Of a DNA stretch of 58,532 bases, positions 9,119-18,765 are shown piece by piece (position 1 is the first letter of the stretch; each line of letters begins with the position of its first letter). Source of the stretch: Enhygromyxa salina (lineage in GTDB: Bacteria; Myxococcota_A; Polyangia; Nannocystales; Nannocystaceae); NCBI RefSeq assembly GCF_002994615.1, contig NZ_PVNK01000268.1:1-58532 (forward strand), in the 5' to 3' direction. The position numbers were made by a program, and so were the translations under genes. Under the pieces are notes generated by a model that was not told the origin of the DNA, did not search any database, and saw only the letters and a list, made by a program, of their open reading frames with translations.

Positions 9119-9332
9119 GACTCTCCTGTGCCGACGCGGGCTCCACATCGGAAGCCACGTCGGAAGATGGGGGCGCCGCTCGGTGTGTGCGGTCGCCTGC
9201 CCGCGACTAAAGCAAGCCCGAGGCCAAGACCAAAGGTGGCCGAGTTACGCTGAATTGCGCCGTTTGGGCCCGATCGAAGCTCGACTAGCCATCAACTACA
9301 TTGGCGACGGGCGGCCGCGTTGCCAACTCTTT

Positions 9333-9753
9333 TCAATAAACTTCGCTGGCGGCAAAGAAGGTCGCCTCAAACTCATCGAAGCTCTCCTTGCCCCTGGCGT
9401 CGACGGCGGTGGAGAAGAAGTCGCAGTAGGCGGTGAGCGCGAGGTCATCGCCCGCAAGCCCTCCCCCGCTCTCGCCCTTCCCCGGCGGGCCGGAGGGCCG
9501 GCGAGGCCTCCTGAACTCTGCTTGGGCGCGGGTTCAACGCGAGGCTCAAATTCCCTGGGTAGTGCTCACCGCCCGGCAACGCGGGCACGCGTACCCACGG
9601 ACTGGGCTCACTACCGACCGCTGGTTCGGGACAACCCAAGGCGGGGCGCCCCTTCGTGGCGCGTGCGTGTATCTCGGCCCTGATCCCGTCACGGTATTTT
9701 TGTTGCGACATCTCATATCGAGTCAGCTCGCGAAGTTGTCGCACTGTCGACAT
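9333..9753 (-). pseudogene. Degenerate gene, frameshifted between N- and C-terminal parts
   Basis: A plausible start lies at 9753 (ATG with AAGGAG a few bases upstream), reading MSTVRQLRELTRYEMSQQKY and then AEIHARATKG. After that the frame turns into low-complexity Pro/Arg text and stops at 9445. A different minus-strand frame, ending at the TGA at 9333, reads as ordinary protein (DLALTAYCDFFSTAVDARG, then EFEATFFAASEVY). The two halves look like the ends of one gene separated by a shift or by inserted GC-rich repeat sequence near 9445-9600. I recognise no family. The remaining bases of the 9119-9870 gap show only a weak inverted repeat (CAACCG/CGGTTG near 9821-9840) ahead of the toxin gene. 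Confidence 0.35.
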
Positions 9754-9870
9754 TTCTCCTTGAGCTGACCATAGAACCTGTTAGCGTAATCGCACTCCGA
9801 ATTGGCCCAATTTCATCCAACCGGCCCCATGGTCGGTTGACGAGCGGGGTCGCAGGAATCGCCTCCACCA

Positions 9871-12800
9871 ATGCCCAACTATACAGTTTCCGGCCGCGTG
9901 GTCGGTAACGATGGCGTGCCCGTAATCGGCGCCACCGTCACCGTTCACGAAATCCTCACCCTCACCGGTCAGCCGCCCCAAAAGGGTGCTTCAGCTGCAA
10001 CGGATCCGAGCGGAAGATTCACCATTAGCTGGGCCGAGTCCGCCGCACCGACCAGCCCGTGGGACCTCTTCGTGCGTGCGACCGATGGCGCCGAGACGGT
10101 CGAGTCGCCGCTAATCAGCGACCTCGAGTCGTTCGTGACCGTGGACTTGGTGCTCGGCGTCGGTCCCTACGAGGGCCTGACAGAGTGGCATCGGGTCAAA
10201 GCCAAGGCCGGGCCGCTGCTTGGCGGCAGCGAAGCCAAGGACGTGCCCGCCGACCGGCTCGAGTGGCTCTCGCGGCGCGCAGACGTGTTCCCGACGCACC
10301 TCGCCGCGTTCATCCAGGCCCACCGGATCGCCGACGGTCGCACCGTCAAGGCGCAGAGCTGCTACGCGTTCTTGCGCGCGGGGCTGCCGGCCGATCTCCT
10401 CGGGCTCGTGCGCGCTGGCGAGTCAGCGTGGGAGAGCGCGCTTCGGGATGGCTGGGCGCGAATCCTGATCCCGCAACCCGGTGACGGGTCACCCGAGGCT
10501 CGCGATCAAGAGGTCGCGGACGAGCTCGCGGCGATGCGCGAGATCGTCGTCGACGCCGCAGTCGCCCGGCCCGTCGCTGGCGTCAACCAGCGCGTGCTGC
10601 TCGACAGTGCGGCCCTGACCGATGCCCAGCAGCGCATCTTCACGCAGCTGTGGCTCGCGCACAGCGGGCCGATCGAGGACTTTTGGGCGGCGGTATCGGG
10701 CTCGAGCCTCGGCGCCGAGATCCCGGTCCTGAAGTTCACGATCGAGGCCGCGACCTTGGTCGACGCGCACCTCGAAACGCTCGAGGCGCTGCAGGCCGAA
10801 CGAAGCGACGGCAAGATCACCACAGTCGCCGACACCGCGAGGTGGAGCGTGGCCGAATGGGACGCGATGTTGACGGCCCGCAGCGTCACGGCTCCAGACG
10901 AGATCCCTGGCACGGACGCGACCGAGCGCCGCCAGAACTACGCGCGCGCGCTGTTCAATGTGCTCGAGGGCGCGTACCCGTCGGCGTCGCTCGGCGCCGC
11001 GATCACACGCGACGAGCAGGCCGCCTCGGCCCCGCCGCACACGACCGCCCTCGCAACCTTTTTAACCAACAACCCTGCGTTCGACATCGTCGAGAGCACG
11101 ATCGGCCACTACCTCGACGGCGCGGTCGCACCGTGGGCGGGCGTCGATCCGGCCGAGCACGCGCAGGCCCGGACCAACTTGGAGATCGTCCAGCGGGTCT
11201 ACCGGCTGACCCCGCCGATCGGCCGCTACGCGACCGCGAAGGCCCTGCTCGAGCAGGGCATCACTTCGGCCACGCAGATCATCGCCAGCACGCGCAGCGA
11301 GTTTGTGACAAAGATCGGCCTTTCGCTCCCGAGCGACGACCACGACGCTGAAGCCCTCGCGGGCGCGGTCTGGGATAACGCCGCCAAGGTCCACTCGTTG
11401 GTCGTTGGGCTGTCCTCGCAGCTCGCGTTGGCCAAAACCAACGCCGACTTCGTACCCGTCGCGTTCCCGGGCGCCGAGCAGTTCGACGAGGCGCCAAACG
11501 GCCTCGCCGAGCTGTCGACGATCCTCGGCAACCTCGACTACTGCGCCTGCGAGCACTGCCGGTCCGTGTTCAGCCCGGCCGCCTACCTGACGGATCTGCT
11601 GGCGTTCTTGAAGGCACGCCCGGCCGCGCAGGCCGAACATGCCCTCGAGGTCCTGCTCGCGCGCCGGCCCGATCTCGCCCACATTCTCCTCGACTGCGCC
11701 AACACGAACACGCCGCTGCCCTACATCGACCTCGTCAACGAGCTGCTCGAGGACTTCGTCGACGGCGGCCTCGGGCCGAGCTCGAAACAGACCACGTGGA
11801 CCGCGGCCGAGCTGCGCCTGCACCCCGAGCACCTCGACGCCAACGTCTACGAGGGCGCCACGCTCACGCAGGCCGTCCACCCGTGGACGCTGCCCTTTTC
11901 ACTCCCGACCGTCGAGGCCCAGACCTACCTGCGCCATCTCGGCGTGCCGCGTCACGAGCTCATGCGCCGCGTAGCGATGCTCGCGCCGAGCGACGCCTCG
12001 CTCGACGCGATCGCCGGTGACGTGCTCGGCCTCGACGCGACCTCCTTCGAGATCGTCGCAGGCGGCACCGGCTCGCCCGACGGCCGCGAGTTTTGGGGGT
12101 TCGCCGCCACCCCGCAAAATGACGGCTGGGTCGGGATCCTCAATGGCACGGGTGAGGCCGGCGACGTCGGCGAGCTCTTGCGTCGCGCGCGGCTCGAGCT
12201 CGACGCCCTGCGCGAGCTGGTCGGCCTCGACTTCATCAACCCCGACGGCAACATCGCGCTGCAGTGGGCCGAGACCTGCGAGCTCGACGACGCCACGATC
12301 GCGTTCTTGGATGCACCTGCGCTCGATCGGATCCACCGCTTCGTCCGGCTGCAGCGGGCCTCGCAGATCCCGGCGCGGTTGCTCAACGTGCTCCTGTGTG
12401 ACGCCCTTGGCGGAACGCTCGAGCGCACGGCCCTGCGGAGCCTCGCCGAGGTCGTCCGGCTCCGGGATCGCCTGCGGCTTTCGTGGGACGAGCTAGCGAC
12501 CTTCTGGGCGACCGTGATCGACGCCCGCGACCGCGAGCCGCGATCGCTCTACACCCGACGCTTCCTCGGCAAGGATCTCGGCCCCGTCGACCCCGACTTC
12601 TTCCCCGCAGGGGACGGCTCGAAATTGTTCGGCGAGAGCACCCCCGCGACGGCGATCACCACCGCGCAGCTACCTCGCGTGCTCGCAGGTCTGGGCATCG
12701 GCGAGCGCGACTACCAGCTCTTGGCCGCGTCCGAGCTGGCGAGTGATGCGTTCTCCTTCGCCAACTTCACCGCGCTGGTTCGCTGCGTGGTGTTCGCCCG

Positions 12801-15800
12801 GGCGCTGCGGCTCTCGATCGCCCAATTCGTCTGTCTGGTCAATCTGACCGGACTCGACCCCTTCGCCGATCCTTCGGCCTCCCTCGCGTTCGTCGATCAG
12901 CTCGACGCAATCCGCCAAAGCGGCTTCTCGGTCGACGAGCTCGACTGGTTGCTGCGCCACGAGTTCTCTGGACTCGACCCCCTCGACGAGGCCACGATCG
13001 GCCGCTCGCTCGCCGAGCTGGCCAAGGGCCTCGCCACGATCGAGGACGAGGCCGCGCGCCTCGAGGACCCCGACGGCCAGGCCCTCGCCGCCAACCTCGC
13101 CGCGCTGCTCGAGCCGGCCGACGTCAGCGCGACGCTCGAGCTCGTCGATCGGAGCACCGCGCTCACGCCCGCCGAGCGCGACGCGTTCATCGACGCCAGC
13201 TTCGCCGGAATTCTCGACGTCGAAGCCGCCAAGGGCGTGCTCTGCGACTACGCGAACGAGGACTCGCTCGAGGTCTCGCGGCGTCGGGCGTGGCTGCTCG
13301 GCAAGGTCGTCGGGCACCTGCGCCGCCGAGCGCTGGTGCTCGACACGATCGCTGCGCACTTCGGTGTCCCGGCGATGGTGGCCGAGGCCCTCGCCATGAC
13401 GGTGCTGACCGATCCCGCCGGGTCGGCGCCGCTGTTCGAGGTCTACCGGCTCCCCTTTGCCACACCCGAGCAGCTCGCCGCTGGGGTGACGCCCACCAGC
13501 CACGCGAACGAGTTCGCCGCGTGGACACGCCTGGCCAAGGCCGCGCTGGTCTGCGAGCGCTTCGAGCTGCGCCCGGATCAAGTGGCGTGGTACTCCGGCC
13601 GCAGCGCTTGGCTCGACCTCGACGCGCTCCCCCTCGACGGCGCCGCCACGGACGCGACCTTCGAGTCCTGGGACCGCCTCCGCCAGGCGCTCGACCTGCG
13701 CGATCTGTCGCGGCCCGAAGAGCTCGCGCCCGCCGAGATCGCCGAGGCTGGCACCCTCGCGGAGGCGATCGGGATCCTGGCCGCCCACGCCGGTTGGGAC
13801 GCCGCAGCCGTACTGAGCCTCGCCACCGCCCTCGGCTACGACGACACCCACGCGGCCGCCGTCGCCGAAGAGCTCATCCCCGCGCGCCTCCGACTCCTCA
13901 TCGAGACGGCTGAGCGCCTCGGCGTCGGTCTCGACGTGCTGCTCGACTGGGCCACACCCACGCCGACGATGACGCAGGCCACCGCGATCAAGGCGGCGAC
14001 CCGCGCCAAGTACGGCGAAGACCGCTGGCCCGAGGTCGCCAAGCCGCTGCGCGACGTGGTCCGCGAGCGTCAGCGCGACGCCCTCGTCGACGCTGCGATC
14101 GCCATCACCCCGGCGTTTCGCACGACCAACGAGGTGTTCGAGCACCTGCTGATCGACGTCGAGATGAGCGCCTGCATGATGACCTCGCGCATCAAGCAGG
14201 CGATCGCCTCGGTCCAGATCTTCATCCACCGCGTGCTCCTGCACCTCGACGTCGACGAGGTCACCTTCGACCCCGAGGCGATCGAGCGCTGGGGCTGGAT
14301 GAAGAACTACCGGGTCTGGGAGGCCAACCGCAAGGTGTTCCTCTACCCGGAGAACTGGGTCGAGCCCGAGCTGCGCGCCGACAAGTCGCCCGAGTTCGAA
14401 GAGCTCGAGGCCAACCTCATGCAGGGCGTGCTCGATCCGCCTCGGGTGGAGAAGGCCCTCGGCGCCTACCTCGAGAGCCTCGTCCGCGTCGCCAACCTCG
14501 AGATGATCGGGGTCTACACGAACCCGAACACCGACGAGCTGTGGCTGCTCGGGCGAACGCAAGCGAGCCCGCACGAGTGGTTCGTGCGTCGGCGGCTCGC
14601 GGCGGGCACCTGGGAGGCATGGCAGGCGGTTCCGTGCGGGATCGACAGCGACGCCGTCGTCATCTGCGTCCACCAGGGCCGCCTGCATCTATTTTGGGCG
14701 ACCGAACACGAGGTCGCGCTGCCCGAGGAAAAGCTCGCCTACTGCTTTCGCCTCCACCACCTCGAGCGCGGACCGGACGGGTGGAGCAAGCCCACCGTGT
14801 CGAAGCCGAACTACCGGGTGTTCCTGCCCAAGCACGACTATCGGCTCCACTTCAAGATCGGGGTTTACGAGATCACCCTGACCGTGCTGTGGCAGAATCC
14901 GGACCAGCTCGACGGCCTGCCCGGCGTCGCCGCCACGTTTCGCTACGACCCGGTCGAGCAGCTCGCTCACCCTCGCTATCGCTGGATGGGCACGTACCTC
15001 CACGACGATCAGGTCGACCCGGTCGGGACCAAGGCCAGCGCCGACGTGGCGGTCCTCAACGGCAAGCAACTCGTCGCGCTCGGGCAATTCGACGACTTCG
15101 ACGGCCAGCGAAACGTCAAGGCGCCGACCTACATCGTGGACGCCCCCGACGTCGAGCCGAGCTCTGCCCGCTTCACGCAAGGCGACGCCAGCGTGCTCGT
15201 GTTCGACCGGCCTTCGAAGCGCCGCAAGACGACCTTCGTCCACCAGGCCAATATCTGGACCCCCGATGGCCTCTCGACCTTGTTGCCGGCCATCTACGAC
15301 GATCGGCTGCGCAAGTACCTGCTCGAGCCCGGCTACTCGTTCGCGGTCAAGGACGCCAACCCGGCGCGGATCGGTCACGTCAAGCCGCCGCGCTACGTCG
15401 CGTGTCCTCCGCCCGCGCCCGAGCTGCCCCAGAGCACCCGCTCGCCCAAGCGGCGGACCCAAAAGCTCCGTGACGGGATCGTCGAGCTCAAGCCGTGGAC
15501 CTCGGGCGCACCGGGGCGGACGCCCGCGCTCGGGACCCTGGAGGTCCTCGACAACCCCGACGCGCCCGCCTACACGCACGGGCTGCTGCTCGCCAACAGC
15601 CAGGCCATGCTGAGCGCGAATCTCGACCTCGGCGTCGAGCTCGAGGCCTATCCCGCAGATCCACAGGGCTTCGTGCTCGACATGGTCGAGCTCTACCACC
15701 CCTTCGCGCGGGATCTCCAAGTCGCGCTGGCGACCAAGGGCCTGCCAGGCCTCTACGCGCCGCCCACCAACAGCTCGCTCTTTCGTCAGCAAAAGACCAA

Positions 15801-18765
15801 CGACCCGTTCGGCGAGGACGAGATGGGCCTCAACTACCCCGTCGTCCGCGGCGAGATCCCGATCGAAGAGTTCGACTTCGAGTTCGACAGCCCCTACGCC
15901 AACTACAACTGGGAGATCTTCTATCACGTGCCGATGCTGCTCGCGGGCAAGCTCGGCACCGAGCAGCGCTGGGAAGAAGCCCAGAGTTGGTTTCACCTGA
16001 TCTTCAACCCGATCGACCTGGTGAAGCTCCCCGGTGAGACCGAGACCTCGAAGTTCTGGCGCATCAAGCCCTTCTTCGAGCAGGCCTCGATCCTGGCCAA
16101 GGATCAGTTCGAGGTCATGCTCGGGATCGGGGTCACGCCCGCCGAGCAACAAGCCGCGGTCGAGGCCTTCGCCCGGCAGGTGGCCACGTGGGAGGCCAAC
16201 CCCTTCGATCCGCACGCCGTCGCCCGCGTGCGCCCGGGCGTGTACCAGCGGGCGCTGCTGCGCGAGTACTTCGACAACCTCATCGCGTGGGCCGATCACC
16301 TGTTTCGGCGCGACACGATCGAGTCGATCACCGAGGCGACGGTCCTCTACATCGTGGTCGCCCAGCTCCTCGGCCGCCGGCCGCAGGAGGTGCCCGGGCC
16401 CGAGGGCAGCGCCAAGACCTTCGCCGAGCTCGACGCGAACGGCCTCGACCCCTTCGCTAACGCGATGATCCAGCTCGAGAGCTGGATCCACCTCCCGGCC
16501 CAGGCCGTCAAAAAGCAAGGCTGTGGCGATCCCGAGGCGCCCGAGTCGTGGGTGCGCGTGCCCGTGGTCTCGCACTTTTGGTACTTCTGCTATCCGCCCA
16601 ACCCCGAGCTGCTGAAGTACTGGGACATCCTCGCGGATCGGCTGTTCAAGATCCGCCACTGCCAGAACATCGACGGCGTCGAGCGGCAGCTACCGCTGTT
16701 CGAGCCGCCGATCGACCCGGCGCTGCTGGTCCGGGCCACGGCCGCGGGGGTCGACATCCAGTCGGTGCTCGCCGAGCTCGACTCGGGCCTGCCGCCTTAC
16801 CGCTTCCGCTCGGTCCACGCCCGAGCCATGGCCTTCGCCAACTCGCTGCGGTCGCTCGGCGCGAGCTTGCTGTCGGCGATCGAGAAGCGCGACGCCGAGG
16901 AGCTCAGCCGGATCCGCGCGGGCCAGGAGCTCGAGATGCTCGCGCGTGTCCGCGAGGTCCGGGTCAAGCAGCGCGATGAAGCTCGCGCGGCGATCGAGTC
17001 ACTCGAGGCCGCGCGCACGGTGATCGACGAACGACAGCTGCACTACTTCACGTTGATCCAGCGCGAACTGACGCCCGAGGAAACGCAGCAATTCGACGCC
17101 GGAAAGAAGGCCCAGAACAAGCGCAACACCGCGCAGGGCCTGCAGCTGGGCGCGTCGATCGCCAGCGCGTTCCCGCAGACCTCCGTGTTCCCGCCCAACG
17201 CGTCCTTCGGCGGCCTGCAGCTCGCCAACGTCATGAACATGATCGCGGCCGGGTACACCTACGCAGCCGGCGAGCAGGAGTACAAGGCCAACCGAGCCGG
17301 ACTCACCGCGAGCTTCCACCGCCGCGCACAGGACTGGGGCCTCCAATACGAGCTCGCCAAGCTCGAGTACGCGCGCGCCGACAAGGACATCGTCGCGGCC
17401 AACATCCGCCTCGCGATCGCCGAGCGCGAGATCGAAAATCACAAGACCCAGCTCGACCACGCCCAGGCCGTCGACGAGTACATGCGGGCGAAGTTCAGCA
17501 ATGTCGAGCTCTACGATTGGATGAGCCGTCAGCTGGCAAACTTGTACTTCCAGACCTACCAGCTCGCTTTCGACCTGGCCAAGCGCGCCGAGCGGGCGTA
17601 TCGGCACGAGCTGGCGATCCCACCGAGCGAACCGCCGATCATCGAGTTCGGGTACTGGGACAGCCTGCGCAAGGGGCTGCTCGCCGGGGAGCGGCTCAGT
17701 CACGATCTCGAGCGCCTCGACCTCGCGTACATGGATCGGGACGTGCGGGAGTTCGAGCTGCGCAAGAGCATCTCGCTGGCCGAGCTCGCCCCGGCGCAGC
17801 TGCAGGCGTTGCGCGAGACCGGGGCTTGCACCTTTGATCTGCCGGAGGTGTTGTTCGACCTCGATCACCCCGGGCACTACCTGCGGCGGATCCGGGCGGT
17901 GCGGCTGACGATCCCCGCGGTCGTCGGGCCGCACACGAGCCTGGGCGCGAGCTTGCAGCTGCTCACCCACAAGACGCGGCGCGAGAAGCTGCTCGGTGAC
18001 TACGCCGAGGAGCCCGTCGGCGGCGATGCTCGCTTCGCGTATGGGACCGGGGCGGGTCAGACGATCGCCACCAGCACCGCGCTCAGTGACGGCGGCCTGT
18101 TCAACCTCGACTTTCGCGACGAGCGCTACCTCCCCTTCGAGTACGCCGGGGCGGTGAGCAGCTGGAAGCTCGAGCTGCCCGGGAAGATCCGGCAGTTCGA
18201 CTATCGGACGATCGAGGACGTGGTCGTCCACATCGACTACACCGCCCGCAACGGCGGCGCCGGGCTGCGGACGGCGGCGGAGAACAGTTTGGTTGAGCGC
18301 TTCAACTCGATCCACGCGGGCGAGCCGATGGCGCTGCTGCTCTCCGTCCACGAGGCGTTTCCGAACGAGTGGGAGCGCTTCTTCGAGGTCGACGAGGGGG
18401 ATCATGTGCTGTCGCTGCCGATCTTGGCCGAGCACTTCCCGTACTTGGCGCGCAGGACCGGGTTTGCGGTGACGAAGCTGAGCTTCGCGGCGATGCTCGA
18501 GCCAAGCCTGGGGTCGGTGCCGATCCCCGACGTCGCGGCGCAGCTCGACCTCGTGCAGGCGGCCCAGGACTTCGTGCAGGCGCCGGATGACGCGTTCATG
18601 ACGGCGAGCTTCACCCTCGGCTCGCCGACGCAGCCGGGGACGTGGGCGCTGACTGTGGCCGACGGCGCGATCCCGGCGCAGCTGCAGACCGACGGCGTGC
18701 TGGACCCCGACAGGCTCGCGGGGATGGTGCTGGTTCTTCACTACACGCTCGAGGACGCGCCGTGA
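9871..18765 (+). CDS. Tc toxin subunit A (TcA/TcdA-like pore and translocation subunit)
   Basis: This 2964-aa protein is longer than the usual 2300-2500 aa of TcA. Residues ~1-95 look like a transthyretin/carboxypeptidase-regulatory fold (YTVSGRVVGNDGVPVIGATV). The VRP1/SpvA-type signature CACEHCRSVFSPAAYLTDLL lies at residues ~558-577. The ABC-toxin signature NYRVWEANRKVFLYPENW is at ~1479-1496, followed by a neuraminidase-like region. A long helical region starts near 2335 and encloses a Gly/Ala-rich hairpin (~2423-2490) where TcA proteins carry the pore-forming loop. The TcB-binding end follows (DLPEVLFDLDHPGHYLRRIRAV, ~2655). TcA forms the pentameric bell that docks on cells and injects the toxin held by TcB-TcC. 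Its stop overlaps the next gene by 4 bp. No strong ribosome site precedes the ATG. Confidence 0.93.
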   Translation: MPNYTVSGRVVGNDGVPVIGATVTVHEILTLTGQPPQKGASAATDPSGRFTISWAESAAPTSPWDLFVRATDGAETVESPLISDLESFVTVDLVLGVGPYEGLTEWHRVKAKAGPLLGGSEAKDVPADRLEWLSRRADVFPTHLAAFIQAHRIADGRTVKAQSCYAFLRAGLPADLLGLVRAGESAWESALRDGWARILIPQPGDGSPEARDQEVADELAAMREIVVDAAVARPVAGVNQRVLLDSAALTDAQQRIFTQLWLAHSGPIEDFWAAVSGSSLGAEIPVLKFTIEAATLVDAHLETLEALQAERSDGKITTVADTARWSVAEWDAMLTARSVTAPDEIPGTDATERRQNYARALFNVLEGAYPSASLGAAITRDEQAASAPPHTTALATFLTNNPAFDIVESTIGHYLDGAVAPWAGVDPAEHAQARTNLEIVQRVYRLTPPIGRYATAKALLEQGITSATQIIASTRSEFVTKIGLSLPSDDHDAEALAGAVWDNAAKVHSLVVGLSSQLALAKTNADFVPVAFPGAEQFDEAPNGLAELSTILGNLDYCACEHCRSVFSPAAYLTDLLAFLKARPAAQAEHALEVLLARRPDLAHILLDCANTNTPLPYIDLVNELLEDFVDGGLGPSSKQTTWTAAELRLHPEHLDANVYEGATLTQAVHPWTLPFSLPTVEAQTYLRHLGVPRHELMRRVAMLAPSDASLDAIAGDVLGLDATSFEIVAGGTGSPDGREFWGFAATPQNDGWVGILNGTGEAGDVGELLRRARLELDALRELVGLDFINPDGNIALQWAETCELDDATIAFLDAPALDRIHRFVRLQRASQIPARLLNVLLCDALGGTLERTALRSLAEVVRLRDRLRLSWDELATFWATVIDARDREPRSLYTRRFLGKDLGPVDPDFFPAGDGSKLFGESTPATAITTAQLPRVLAGLGIGERDYQLLAASELASDAFSFANFTALVRCVVFARALRLSIAQFVCLVNLTGLDPFADPSASLAFVDQLDAIRQSGFSVDELDWLLRHEFSGLDPLDEATIGRSLAELAKGLATIEDEAARLEDPDGQALAANLAALLEPADVSATLELVDRSTALTPAERDAFIDASFAGILDVEAAKGVLCDYANEDSLEVSRRRAWLLGKVVGHLRRRALVLDTIAAHFGVPAMVAEALAMTVLTDPAGSAPLFEVYRLPFATPEQLAAGVTPTSHANEFAAWTRLAKAALVCERFELRPDQVAWYSGRSAWLDLDALPLDGAATDATFESWDRLRQALDLRDLSRPEELAPAEIAEAGTLAEAIGILAAHAGWDAAAVLSLATALGYDDTHAAAVAEELIPARLRLLIETAERLGVGLDVLLDWATPTPTMTQATAIKAATRAKYGEDRWPEVAKPLRDVVRERQRDALVDAAIAITPAFRTTNEVFEHLLIDVEMSACMMTSRIKQAIASVQIFIHRVLLHLDVDEVTFDPEAIERWGWMKNYRVWEANRKVFLYPENWVEPELRADKSPEFEELEANLMQGVLDPPRVEKALGAYLESLVRVANLEMIGVYTNPNTDELWLLGRTQASPHEWFVRRRLAAGTWEAWQAVPCGIDSDAVVICVHQGRLHLFWATEHEVALPEEKLAYCFRLHHLERGPDGWSKPTVSKPNYRVFLPKHDYRLHFKIGVYEITLTVLWQNPDQLDGLPGVAATFRYDPVEQLAHPRYRWMGTYLHDDQVDPVGTKASADVAVLNGKQLVALGQFDDFDGQRNVKAPTYIVDAPDVEPSSARFTQGDASVLVFDRPSKRRKTTFVHQANIWTPDGLSTLLPAIYDDRLRKYLLEPGYSFAVKDANPARIGHVKPPRYVACPPPAPELPQSTRSPKRRTQKLRDGIVELKPWTSGAPGRTPALGTLEVLDNPDAPAYTHGLLLANSQAMLSANLDLGVELEAYPADPQGFVLDMVELYHPFARDLQVALATKGLPGLYAPPTNSSLFRQQKTNDPFGEDEMGLNYPVVRGEIPIEEFDFEFDSPYANYNWEIFYHVPMLLAGKLGTEQRWEEAQSWFHLIFNPIDLVKLPGETETSKFWRIKPFFEQASILAKDQFEVMLGIGVTPAEQQAAVEAFARQVATWEANPFDPHAVARVRPGVYQRALLREYFDNLIAWADHLFRRDTIESITEATVLYIVVAQLLGRRPQEVPGPEGSAKTFAELDANGLDPFANAMIQLESWIHLPAQAVKKQGCGDPEAPESWVRVPVVSHFWYFCYPPNPELLKYWDILADRLFKIRHCQNIDGVERQLPLFEPPIDPALLVRATAAGVDIQSVLAELDSGLPPYRFRSVHARAMAFANSLRSLGASLLSAIEKRDAEELSRIRAGQELEMLARVREVRVKQRDEARAAIESLEAARTVIDERQLHYFTLIQRELTPEETQQFDAGKKAQNKRNTAQGLQLGASIASAFPQTSVFPPNASFGGLQLANVMNMIAAGYTYAAGEQEYKANRAGLTASFHRRAQDWGLQYELAKLEYARADKDIVAANIRLAIAEREIENHKTQLDHAQAVDEYMRAKFSNVELYDWMSRQLANLYFQTYQLAFDLAKRAERAYRHELAIPPSEPPIIEFGYWDSLRKGLLAGERLSHDLERLDLAYMDRDVREFELRKSISLAELAPAQLQALRETGACTFDLPEVLFDLDHPGHYLRRIRAVRLTIPAVVGPHTSLGASLQLLTHKTRREKLLGDYAEEPVGGDARFAYGTGAGQTIATSTALSDGGLFNLDFRDERYLPFEYAGAVSSWKLELPGKIRQFDYRTIEDVVVHIDYTARNGGAGLRTAAENSLVERFNSIHAGEPMALLLSVHEAFPNEWERFFEVDEGDHVLSLPILAEHFPYLARRTGFAVTKLSFAAMLEPSLGSVPIPDVAAQLDLVQAAQDFVQAPDDAFMTASFTLGSPTQPGTWALTVADGAIPAQLQTDGVLDPDRLAGMVLVLHYTLEDAP

